In this document: positions 27,601 to 34,330 of the stretch, piece by piece
How the letters are laid out: every line of letters starts with the position of its first letter
Numbering within the stretch: the first letter of the stretch is position 1
NCBI GenBank assembly: GCA_009885535.1
Contig: VFKL01000109.1
Coordinates: forward strand, 1 to 48,839
Direction of reading: 5' to 3'
Length of the DNA: 48,839 nucleotides
DNA from: Chitinophagaceae bacterium
Lineage (GTDB): Bacteria > Bacteroidota > Bacteroidia > Chitinophagales > Chitinophagaceae
Made by a program: the position numbers and the translations under genes
The notes under the pieces: generated by a model
What the model was told of the DNA's origin: nothing
The model's input: the letters and a program-made list of their open reading frames with translations, nothing else
Database searches by the model: none

Positions 27601-28103
27601 AATTAAATCGCACAATATCGATGCAATTAAACGGATATCAAGAAATACAATCTTTGTTAACCGATGGCACTGCATTTCAAAATAGAAATTATCGAATTGT
27701 ACAAAATAAAATAGAACCCAGTTTTATCTATCAATATAAATCAATTTTCAGGGCGAATATCGGTTATCGTTATTCACAGAAAAACAATAAAATAGATGTA
27801 ATGGAAAACATGATGGAGCAATCCTTTACATCTGAATTTAAATATAATGCGTCATCAAAAATGAGTGCAGGATTAAAAACGACATATAGTAAAATTCGAT
27901 TCGCTAATGCGGCATCAATCAACAGTACTGTTGGGTTTATTATGTTGGGCGGCTTATTACCTGGTAAAAATTATATTTGGACACTAGATTTTATTCGCAG
28001 ATTAACTGGAAACTTGGAGTTGAATATTCAATATGAGGGACGTAAATCAGAAACGTCCAATATGGTTAATATTGGACGTGCTTCAGTAAGGGCTATATTT
28101 TGA
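24603..28103 (+). CDS. Large predicted outer-membrane / cell-surface protein
   Basis: An 1166-residue protein I cannot assign to a characterised family. A signal peptide is clear: MKIKLIILFLFLNVFFSLDPLLAQ (1-24). The body is rich in alternating beta-strand patterns (for example YFTVSSNSSLIQLND, FRANIGYRYSQ), long Asn/Ser-rich loops, and finishes with strand-like VNIGRASVRAIF, all consistent with an outer-membrane beta-barrel. LDLGDLDLKENQSSYLSFSKRIQGV and DYNNNGIEELNEFEVG resemble segments of SprA-like gliding/secretion proteins, but the protein is much shorter than SprA. No in-frame ATG exists upstream after the TAA at 24576, so TTG 24603 is the start. It converges on the next gene with only 12 bp between stop codons. 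Confidence 0.72.
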   Translation: MKIKLIILFLFLNVFFSLDPLLAQWKPNGLSNIRKKKISTILSTIKLDNFSIVPNSFYIVESNIGNYTLNEADAVLIWIKKPIQDSITVVYRVFPFALKMKFFQYKYDSVRNNFIAEKPLKIKNVASGNDIPLFDFKGLQSEGSIGRSISFGNNQDAVLNSSLNLQLSGMIGDSMELTASITDNSMPIQPDGNTRDLRDFDRIFLQIKKKNWHLDLGDLDLKENQSSYLSFSKRIQGVSFFNSTKINSNNTNEIFLSGSIAKGKYTRNVIKPIERNQGPYRLQGANNELYFMVLAGTEKVYIDGFLLTRGEDQDYIINYNSAELTFTPKQIITKDKRIQIEFEYADRNYLNTQFYISDQWNFKNKLKLNFAAYSNSDQKTSPIDQPLTISQQNLLKNIGDSVQNAFISMASSDTFSNGKILYKKIDTIYNNGTHDSVFVFSRDNNEALYNVTFTYVGAGNGNYRTLPNGANGKVFQWIRPDASMRKQGDYLPVSYLITPKQQQVYAVGLLYNVTQNTSIQTDVALSNYDINLYSNLDKENNKGLAGKVNVKHQFNPIDFLKSKHVIEFNGGFEWVQKSFRPIERLRSIEFLRDWSLNTDVTSANEKLVNASVKLTGKKGGNLQYAVLVYNRDENYKAYKHQLKVQSQIKYFTVSSNSSLIQLNDAYKSGYFFRPNVEIKNQFKKLHETEVGLSFSAEINKIKNVVADTFTPGSFSFSRFEAFIRSNPQQKNNWSINYFTRHDWLPFNQIWTKMDKSDNLGFTINLLKNEQQQLKTTAGFRSLQVLNSGTNNQKPDKSFLARFEYGFDKWKGLVKGDAFYELGSGQEQKRAFTYVAVPIGQGLYTWNDYNNNGIEELNEFEVGVFQDQKKYIRIFTPSNEYVKTNFLQFNYNVEFIPKQLIHSNKNNFLNVLKRSSLNSSWQINKKITDLKLIVVNPFGNGFADTALISGSSVLTNSLLMNRTSALWGVDITQTNTSAQALLTYGAEKRLSNRWQGKLRVQLNRTISMQLNGYQEIQSLLTDGTAFQNRNYRIVQNKIEPSFIYQYKSIFRANIGYRYSQKNNKIDVMENMMEQSFTSEFKYNASSKMSAGLKTTYSKIRFANAASINSTVGFIMLGGLLPGKNYIWTLDFIRRLTGNLELNIQYEGRKSETSNMVNIGRASVRAIF

Positions 28104-28115
28104 TAAGAAAATTGA

Positions 28116-29105
28116 TTATCCTAAAAATCCGCCTTTTTTCAATTGGCGAATACCTTGTCCAATTTTAAAACCGTTGTTGTAAACTTCAATTTTGTAATCT
28201 CCAATAATAAAATTGCCGCCACTTTTCCAATCGAAACTTACAGTTTGGCGTTGGTTTTTTGTGTAGTTGATGTCCATTTGTTGCGTGTAATCTAAAAAGC
28301 TGTTGTCTTGAGTAATAAATTTATCTGATTCTTGAGTTGTTATTACTTTTCCACTTGGGTCCTTGATAATAATATACAATTTTTTAGCTCCAGATGGTGT
28401 AATCATATTTTCATCAAGATCAAAATTAATACGTAGTTTGTCTGCTTTTTTTGCATTTGTTGTTTCTTTTAATTTGCCATTGCCTTTTTCATCAATAGCA
28501 ACAATAGAAAAATTGGATGCATGTAAGGTAGATCCAATATTGATGGTCTCATCTCTATTCTTTAATTCCTCCAACGAAGAGTCGAAACCTTTTTGAATGT
28601 TGTCACGTTGTGTAGATAAACTTTGATTGGCTTTTGTAAGCTCTACTTTTTGCCCTTCAAGAATTAAAATTTGAGATTTGTATCCTTCGATATCGGTATT
28701 TAAAGATGCAATAAGCATTTTTACTTGATCTAATTCGGATTGTGTAGCGTTAGTCTTAGCAAGTAGTGAATTTATTTTTTTCTTTTTGATTTGAATGTCT
28801 TGATCCTTTACATCTATTATACTGTCTTTTTTAGTATTAGATGTTTTAATGATGTCATAACGAATTGTTGCATCCTCGAGTTCCTTTTGCAATTCATCTC
28901 TTTGCGAAGCAGTTGCGGAAATCGTATTGTCTTTTTGAGCAATTAATGCTTTGGTATTGTTTTTATCCCAAATAATATAACCCCAAGTTCCAAGCAGTGC
29001 AATTAATATCAAACCAAGCAAAAGCGACTTATTTGATTTGTTTTTTTTCTCCCGAACCTCTGAGTCAATTAAAGTGGTTTCTTCTGTTTTTTTTAGATCT
29101 ATCAT
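28116..29105 (-). CDS. Coiled-coil membrane-anchored protein with C-terminal beta domain
   Basis: Not recognised as a named family. The 329-residue chain has a charged cytoplasmic start (1-26), one membrane helix (about 27-47, SLLLGLILIALLGTWGYIIW), a long predicted coiled coil (about 53-200, rich in E/K/Q/S/T with heptad-like Leu/Ile) and a globular tail (about 205-329) that looks immunoglobulin-like: LRINFDLDENMITPSGAKKLYI and QTVSFDWKSGGNFIIGDYKIEVYNNG. The topology suggests an envelope spacer or scaffold facing the periplasm. It is transcribed toward the large surface protein and is divergent from holA across a 168-bp region. Confidence 0.7.
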   Translation of the reverse strand: MIDLKKTEETTLIDSEVREKKNKSNKSLLLGLILIALLGTWGYIIWDKNNTKALIAQKDNTISATASQRDELQKELEDATIRYDIIKTSNTKKDSIIDVKDQDIQIKKKKINSLLAKTNATQSELDQVKMLIASLNTDIEGYKSQILILEGQKVELTKANQSLSTQRDNIQKGFDSSLEELKNRDETINIGSTLHASNFSIVAIDEKGNGKLKETTNAKKADKLRINFDLDENMITPSGAKKLYIIIKDPSGKVITTQESDKFITQDNSFLDYTQQMDINYTKNQRQTVSFDWKSGGNFIIGDYKIEVYNNGFKIGQGIRQLKKGGFLG

Positions 29106-29273
29106 AGTTTTTTTTTGTAAATATAATGGTTAAAGTAGGATGATTTAGTCTTTCGTTATCATATTTGGATATGTTATTAATCACCTATCTAATATTGTGC
29201 CATTGTGCATTTAAATTCAATATTTTTTTAAGAAATTTATTCTTTAGCTTGCATTTCATCTGAATTTTAGAAA

Positions 29274-30272
29274 ATGAGCATAGAAAAAATTATACAATCT
29301 TGGGAGAAAAAAAACTTCGAATCTATTTATTTATTACACGGGGAAGAAGACTATTTTATCGATCAAATTGTACATTTTGCTGAGCATAAAATTCTTTCTG
29401 AATCTGAATCTTCTTTTAATTTATCTGTTTTTTATGGAAAAGATGCAGATTGGACAAATGTTGTTAGCGCTTGTAAGCGTTATCCGATGTTTGCCGAAAA
29501 GCAAGTGATTATTTTAAAAGAAGCACAAATGATGCGTTCTTTGGAGTTTTTCGAATCGTATATCGAAAATCCTTTAAAGTCTACAATTTTCATTATTGCA
29601 TACAAAGGAAAAACACTTGATAAACGTTTGCGTGTTCATAAGTTGATTCAAAAAAATGGCGTCATTTTTGAATCGAATAAGGTTAGAGATTATGAATTAA
29701 ATGCCTGGATTTCAAATTTAATTTCTACCAAAGGATTGAAAACTACATCTAAATGTATTACGTTGCTTGCCGAGCATATTGGAAATGATTTGAGTAGAAT
29801 TGATAATGAGATTACAAAGTTGCGCATCAACTTAAAAGATAAAATTGAAATTGAAGAAGCAGATATTGAAAAATATGTTGGCATTAGTAAAGAATACAAT
29901 GTATTTGAATTACAGGTTGCTATTTGTCAGAAAAATCTGAGCAAGGCCATTCAAATCATTAATTATTTTGAGGACTCTCCAAAAGAAAATCCCATTCAAA
30001 AAATCTTACCGGCTTTATATAGTTTTTTTGGCAAAGTACATGGCGCCTACGGAATGAATAATACTGACGCTAATTCGTTGAGGCCTTTATTTTACAATAA
30101 TTCAAGTGCAGTAAATAACGCACAACAAACCATGAAGAATTATGGGTTTACTGGCGTAGAAAAAATATTACTTCTTTTAAATCACTACAATCTAAAAAGT
30201 CTTGGCGTTGGAGATTCAGGTACAGAAGGCGCCTCACTCATGAAAGAAATGGTGGTAAAAATGATGTTGTAG
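29274..30272 (+). CDS. holA: DNA polymerase III subunit delta
   Basis: Clamp-loader subunit that opens the beta sliding clamp during replication. The 332-residue protein starts with the family pattern IYLLHGEEDYFIDQI (19-33), continues with YPMFAEKQVIILKEAQM and ends with a helical C-terminal domain typical of HolA. NDLSRIDNEITKLRINL is another conserved block. ATG at 29274. It is a single gene whose transcript runs into a 10-bp stem hairpin at 30296-30323. Confidence 0.92.
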   Translation: MSIEKIIQSWEKKNFESIYLLHGEEDYFIDQIVHFAEHKILSESESSFNLSVFYGKDADWTNVVSACKRYPMFAEKQVIILKEAQMMRSLEFFESYIENPLKSTIFIIAYKGKTLDKRLRVHKLIQKNGVIFESNKVRDYELNAWISNLISTKGLKTTSKCITLLAEHIGNDLSRIDNEITKLRINLKDKIEIEEADIEKYVGISKEYNVFELQVAICQKNLSKAIQIINYFEDSPKENPIQKILPALYSFFGKVHGAYGMNNTDANSLRPLFYNNSSAVNNAQQTMKNYGFTGVEKILLLLNHYNLKSLGVGDSGTEGASLMKEMVVKMML

Positions 30273-30292
30273 AGATGTTAAGGGTTTAATAT

Positions 30293-30326
30293 ATAGTAAG
30301 GGCTGAAAATCTCCAGCCCTTACATA
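30293..30326. repeat. GTAAGGGCTG hairpin, copy 1
   Basis: Perfect 10-bp stem GTAAGGGCTG / CAGCCCTTAC around AAAATCTC (30296-30305, 30314-30323), in the convergent gap between holA and the DUF952 gene. A related hairpin with the same loop context (TAGGGGTTG-AAAATCTT-CAACCCCTA) is at 39772-39797. No T-run follows, but it may still serve as a two-way terminator. Confidence 0.75.
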
Positions 30327-30332
30327 GTAGAT

Positions 30333-30626
30333 TTATAAGTTTTCTACATCCACCACGGCATCTAAATTAATTGCACCATAAACATGTGGGAATGTTTCTT
30401 GCAAACTTGGAGATAGTTCATTTTTTATTTCGGAGTCAAGCTTTGATTCGTCAACAAACAATCTCACCAATTCGGTCTTTCCTTGGAAATATCTTGCCAA
30501 TACACCTTCAATTTGATGTTCATGACTCATGTGAATAAAGCCTTCTTTTTGTAAAGATTCCGCTTCGTATTTTCCGTTTTTTTGCGCATCTTCCCAAGCC
30601 AATTGTGTTGTAATGTGGTAAATCAT
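30333..30626 (-). CDS. DUF952 domain-containing protein
   Basis: A 97-residue cytoplasmic protein of a widespread, poorly characterised family. The chain opens IYHITTQLAWEDAQKNGKYEAESLQKEGFIHMS, with the GFIHMS motif that defines the family, and has LVRLFVDESKL and FPHVYGAINLDAV. Its ATG overlaps the stop of the upstream SirB1-like gene (ATGA, 30623-30626), so translation is coupled. Some family members act near ADP-ribosyltransferase folds; no activity is claimed here. Confidence 0.9.
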   Translation of the reverse strand: MIYHITTQLAWEDAQKNGKYEAESLQKEGFIHMSHEHQIEGVLARYFQGKTELVRLFVDESKLDSEIKNELSPSLQETFPHVYGAINLDAVVDVENL

Positions 30627-31495
30627 AAATTTATATTTTTAGCAAGTAATTGCAGTTCTTCTTTTTTATATTGATTGGGTATATCGTCAAAACATTTGCT
30701 TAATTCTAATAACAAAAATTGAATAACTTCTTTATTGTTCATGAGCTGCAATTCACTTACCTCAAACGAGTCTGTATTTTTAATTAAATAATTTGAAATT
30801 TCGTTTTTAGTGTACATCTGCCCCGAAATAGGGTCGATAAAAAATGAAATCTTTTTTAAATCTTCGGTAGTGTGATGTAGTAAATCAATTTGCTCTTCGC
30901 AATAAGCGAGTAGAAAATATTTATGTATGCGTATAGCCGATACCGGTATGTCGAGTAAATTACCAAGGATTAAATATAAAATTCCGTTTCCTATGCTATT
31001 CCCTTTTTTTGTTTCTAAAGTTTTATTAATTAAAAAAAGATCTGGTTTTTCATAAGTGATTTCTATGCCTTTTTGTTGATGATAATTGTATAAAATACTG
31101 TTGAATACATTTATTTTTTCAATAGGAGTGAGGTACTGATTGAGTTCAAGCCAAATGTTTCGTCGAAGTTTTTCAATTTGAAGTAATACGAGATTAGCTT
31201 GTAATTCTGGATAATGAAATTTCGCTACAATCAACGCCCCGCCTAATAAATTTGATGCGGTGTCTTTGTTCCAAGATTCAAATTCGAGAGATAACTCATT
31301 AAAATGCAACTTGTGAATCAACATTTCGATTCGCTCTTGGGTTATCTCATCCGTTTCCTCTTCCCATTTTTTCTCTAGATTCGGAATGATTTGTTTGCCT
31401 AAAGAAACAAGTTTATTGGATATAGAATAAAATACTTCCTGATCAGGATCTTCAATTAAATTTAAAAGGGCTTTTATTTCGTTGTTCTCTTGCAA
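30623..31495 (-). CDS. SirB1-type transglutaminase-like superfamily protein
   Basis: The 290-residue protein matches the transglutaminase-like core-2 family (SirB1-like). The central part INVFNSILYNYHQQKGIEITYEKPDLFLINKTLETKKGNSIGNGILYLILGNLLDIPVSAIRI (about 145-210 in order) is the conserved region, where canonical members read YNDPxNSYLNxVLxxRxGxPISLSxLY. The catalytic-type Cys/His of true transglutaminases are not evident in this region, so it may be a structural homologue. The N-terminal 120 residues are helical. Its stop overlaps the DUF952 start by 4 bp. Confidence 0.82.
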   Translation of the reverse strand: MQENNEIKALLNLIEDPDQEVFYSISNKLVSLGKQIIPNLEKKWEEETDEITQERIEMLIHKLHFNELSLEFESWNKDTASNLLGGALIVAKFHYPELQANLVLLQIEKLRRNIWLELNQYLTPIEKINVFNSILYNYHQQKGIEITYEKPDLFLINKTLETKKGNSIGNGILYLILGNLLDIPVSAIRIHKYFLLAYCEEQIDLLHHTTEDLKKISFFIDPISGQMYTKNEISNYLIKNTDSFEVSELQLMNNKEVIQFLLLELSKCFDDIPNQYKKEELQLLAKNINL

Positions 31496-31776
31496 GTTTT
31501 CAATGTTGATTTCATGTGTAATATCGAACTTAAATAAACAATTTGATTTTTAAATTTTCCACATCAGATTTAGAAATGTGAATGAAAGATTTTGGAATTG
31601 AATGTTTTTATGATTTTCTAGAGGTTTATTGATGTTTCCTGGTTTACTTGAGTATTCATTTCCCACGAAAAATATTTTTAAATAAATAAAAATCTAATTG
31701 TCTTGATGGAAAACTAATTTTAAAACAATTTTGTAGTTCATGTAAACCGTCAAAACGATTATCAAGAAATTTTATT
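31496..31776. other. AT-rich spacer without a recognisable gene
   Basis: Region upstream of the SirB1-like gene and downstream of dapF. A 78-codon frame across 31656-31892 on the minus strand overlaps the dapF 3' end and a palindromic repeat and shows no protein-like features. I see no RNA gene or promoter that I can support. Confidence 0.5.
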
Positions 31777-31818
31777 CCTATAGCCCTCGGTTTAAACCGT
31801 GGGTTGACAAAATCTGGG
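31777..31818. repeat. CCCACGGTT palindromic repeat, copy 2
   Basis: CCCTCGGTTT / AAACCGTGGG (31784-31793, 31794-31803) is a 10-bp inverted repeat with one mismatch, flanked by TATAG and GGTTGACAA as in copy 1 (7266-7300). On the minus strand it starts 15 nt after the dapF stop, the same distance as copy 1 from its gene. The 15 nt include CCCAGATTTT, which is also the terminus of the 177-bp element at 36069-36245. Confidence 0.75.
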
Positions 31819-32601
31819 TTAAATGCTAATCTCGCCTTTGTAAACAAATATTGCTGGGCCGCACAACCAAATTTCGCTAAAATGTTGATCATCTATTTTA
31901 TTAAATTCAACACTGAGGTGCCCGCCTAAAGTTTTTACTTCTACTCGATTAAATCCACGGTCATTGTGTGCAGATACCAATGCGGCAGCCGTTACACCTG
32001 TGCCACAACTTAGCGTTTCATCTTCAACGCCACGTTCGTATGTTCTTACAAAAATGGCGTCTTCATCTAATGATTCAACAAAATTTACATTTATCCCTTG
32101 TTGTTCAAATTGTTTGCTAAATCTGATATCACTTCCCGATTTACTTACATCTACATTTTCTACATTTTCTGCTGGTATAATAAAGTGAGGAGAACCTGTA
32201 TTTAATATGTAGTGTCCTTTTTCGAAAACAACTTCTTTTACATCATTCATGCGCAATTTTACGCCTCCATTTTTTTCAATTTCGGCTTCATGTAAACCAT
32301 CAATTGCCAAAAATGTATATGTGTATTTATGTATCCCCAAATCAAATGCAAATTTCACCATGCATCTACCACCATTGCCACACATGGTACTTTTTTTACC
32401 ATCAGCATTATAATAAATCATTTCGAAATCATATTGCTCATGGCTGTTCATTAACATTAATCCATCAGCACCGATTCCATATTTTCGGTGACATAATTGC
32501 TCAATGATTTCATTACTTAAATTATTGATTAATCCGCTTCTATTGTCTAGAATGATAAAATCATTTCCTGTTCCTTGGTATTTAAAAAATGATAAGGTCA
32601 T
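31819..32601 (-). CDS. dapF: Diaminopimelate epimerase
   Basis: Interconverts LL- and meso-diaminopimelate for lysine and peptidoglycan synthesis using two catalytic cysteines. Both are present: Cys74 in STMCGNGGRC and Cys199 in LSCGTGVTAAA. FFKYQGTGNDFIILDN (5-20) is the conserved N-terminus, and the double-domain length of 260 residues is normal. The ATG overlaps the stop of the nucleoside phosphorylase gene (ATGA, 32598-32601), so the two are coupled although their pathways differ. Confidence 0.97.
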   Translation of the reverse strand: MTLSFFKYQGTGNDFIILDNRSGLINNLSNEIIEQLCHRKYGIGADGLMLMNSHEQYDFEMIYYNADGKKSTMCGNGGRCMVKFAFDLGIHKYTYTFLAIDGLHEAEIEKNGGVKLRMNDVKEVVFEKGHYILNTGSPHFIIPAENVENVDVSKSGSDIRFSKQFEQQGINVNFVESLDEDAIFVRTYERGVEDETLSCGTGVTAAALVSAHNDRGFNRVEVKTLGGHLSVEFNKIDDQHFSEIWLCGPAIFVYKGEISI

Positions 32602-33479
32602 ATATTTGATGCTGAAATGGTTTCTAAAACTTTTAGAATTAATTTATCGATAGCAGCCAAGCTATCCTTACTAAACTCTTTTATAATTCTGTTTGCAACG
32701 ATGGCATTTAGAGACAAGCAATGATGGCCAAGAATTTTGCACATACCATAAATCGCGGAAGTTTCCATTTCGAAATTTGATATTCGGTGTTGCCCAAATT
32801 GAAACGTGGTTAAATTGTCAATTAAATTGGGGTTTGATAATCCCATGCGCAAAACTCTTCCTTGTGGACCATAAAATCCAGGACAGGTTACCGTGATTCC
32901 TTGATGAAAACCTTCAACAAATTCTTTCATCAGCATTGCACTTGCCGAACTTAAATATGGTCTAGAAATGCGGTTGTTTAGTTGAGTATGGTCGTTAAAT
33001 GCTTGTATGATTTGGTTTTCAGCATCATTGTGTGTGTGTTGATAAAAATGAAGCAGATTATCAAGCCCTAATCCATGTGTACCAGCAACAAAACTATCTA
33101 CTGGGATTTCTCTTTGTAAAGACCCGCTCGTTCCAATACGAATGATATTATATTTCTGAATGTTTTCTTTTACCTTTCTTGTTTCAAAATCAATATTCAA
33201 TATTGCATCGAGCTCATTTAAAACTATGTCAATATTATCTGGACCAATCCCTGTGCTACAAACCGAAATTCTTTTGTTGCCTAAAAATCCGGTATGGGTT
33301 ATAAATTCTCTATGCTGGTTCCGATATTCAACTCGATCAAAATGCTTACTGATTTGCTTTACGCGTTCTGGATCTCCAACGACCAAAACGGTTTGTGCAA
33401 TTTCCTCTGGCCTACAATCTAAATGATAAATGGCTCCTCTGTTATTGATGATTAACTCTGATGATTCTATTGTTCTCAT
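32598..33479 (-). CDS. Nucleoside phosphorylase (PNP/UDP family)
   Basis: Cytoplasmic enzyme that splits nucleosides with phosphate. VLVVGDPERV (31-40) is the phosphate-binding loop of the family, STGIGPDNIDIVLNEL and IRIGTSGSLQ follow, and NFEMETSAIYGMC near residue 235 carries the ribose-binding Met-Glu of the purine/uridine phosphorylase family. The TNFEME-like motif with a uridine-phosphorylase-like layout favours a pyrimidine substrate, but this is an inference. Length 293. It heads the two-gene unit with dapF and is divergent from tRNA-Cys. Confidence 0.87.
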   Translation of the reverse strand: MRTIESSELIINNRGAIYHLDCRPEEIAQTVLVVGDPERVKQISKHFDRVEYRNQHREFITHTGFLGNKRISVCSTGIGPDNIDIVLNELDAILNIDFETRKVKENIQKYNIIRIGTSGSLQREIPVDSFVAGTHGLGLDNLLHFYQHTHNDAENQIIQAFNDHTQLNNRISRPYLSSASAMLMKEFVEGFHQGITVTCPGFYGPQGRVLRMGLSNPNLIDNLTTFQFGQHRISNFEMETSAIYGMCKILGHHCLSLNAIVANRIIKEFSKDSLAAIDKLILKVLETISASNI

Positions 33480-33649
33480 GTTTTTTTTTATGATTATTTA
33501 AGTTTAAAAAAATGAAAAACTTATTTTTATAACTGCCGTTTTATTTTTATTTCATACTATCTACAAAATTTGATGTTTTCAATTTTAATTTATGAATAAA
33601 AATACCTTATTTTGTGGCATTAATAGAAAATTAGTAAAACACTTTCAAT

Positions 33650-33721
33650 GGTCCTTTGGCCGAGTGGCTTAGGCAAAGCTCTGCAAAAGCTTCCACAGCG
33701 GTTCGAATCCGCTAGGGACCT
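33650..33721 (+). tRNA. tRNA-Cys (GCA)
   Basis: A complete cloverleaf can be drawn: acceptor GGTCCTT with AGGGACC (one G-T pair), D stem GCC/GGC, anticodon stem AAGCT/AGCTT around CTGCAAA (anticodon GCA), T arm AGCGG-TTCGAAT-CCGCT, and discriminator T at 33721, the usual identity base for tRNA-Cys. CCA is not encoded. Confidence 0.96.
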
Positions 33722-33725
33722 CGTT

Positions 33726-33765
33726 AAAAATGCCTGTTTGGATAAAACCATTCAGGCATTTTTTT
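33726..33765 (+). terminator. Rho-independent terminator of tRNA-Cys
   Basis: AAAAATGCCTG pairs with CAGGCATTTTT (33726-33736 with 33753-33763) across a 16-nt loop and is followed by more T. Confidence 0.85.
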
Positions 33766-33778
33766 AATAAATCATTTT

Positions 33779-34168
33779 ATGAAATACAGTAAATGGATTG
33801 GCGTAATAATTTATGCGATGTTGATTACAGTTTGTTTTTTTCCTTGGACATACCATGCAGATTTAAATGTTTATTTTAATGGATTTTTCTCGCAAAATGA
33901 TGTTTACGGAAAACCTGGAAAATATTTTATTATTTTCTCTTTGATTTGTGTGGTGTTGATGTTTATTCCAAGAGTTTGGGCAAAATTTACGCATTTGTTT
34001 TTTGCAGGAATAATAATGGCGTATGCATTAAAAACGTATCATTTATTTACATCTTCTTACAATGCATATACTCCTGAAAAACAACCAGGTATATACGCTT
34101 TGGTCACATTAACCATTTTGTCGTTTGTGATTGCGCTTCTGCCTGATATGAAGTTGAAGAAAAAATAA
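33779..34168 (+). CDS. Small four-helix membrane protein of unknown function
   Basis: A 129-residue protein with four hydrophobic helices (about 5-22, 48-62, 70-86, 104-122) and a basic tail LKKK. The segment WTYHADLNVYFNGFFSQNDVYGKPGK between helices 1 and 2 would be outside. No family motif is recognised. ATG at 33779 follows the tRNA terminator by 13 bp, so it needs its own promoter or read-through; I could not identify one. Confidence 0.7.
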   Translation: MKYSKWIGVIIYAMLITVCFFPWTYHADLNVYFNGFFSQNDVYGKPGKYFIIFSLICVVLMFIPRVWAKFTHLFFAGIIMAYALKTYHLFTSSYNAYTPEKQPGIYALVTLTILSFVIALLPDMKLKKK

Positions 34169-34202
34169 TTTTTATAGCCTATTTTATAGAATATTTTTTA
34201 AA

Positions 34203-34265
34203 GCTCCATAGGAGCGGTATGTTTATAGAACCATCGGAGCGACATGTTTGTAGCTCCGATGGAGC
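34203..34265. repeat. Array of three GCTCC-NNN-GGAGC palindromes, 25-bp period
   Basis: Cores at 34203, 34228 (degenerate GAACCATCGGAGC) and 34253 are 25 bp apart, the same phase as the array at 16724-16836, with linkers such as GACATGTTTGTA. It lies in the convergent gap between the small membrane protein gene and glnS. Confidence 0.85.
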
Positions 34266-34330
34266 GCCATGTTTCACATGATAATTTTGTTGTAATAATT
34301 TTGAAATGTAAAATCTACATTTATTTATCA

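Noticed and set aside
31656-31892. 78-codon ORF on the minus strand beside dapF
   Set aside because: Overlaps the dapF 3' end in another frame and spans a palindromic repeat; no protein-like pattern.
33779-34168. Small membrane protein as a read-through part of the tRNA transcript
   Set aside because: A strong terminator at 33726-33765 separates them, so a shared functional transcript is unlikely.
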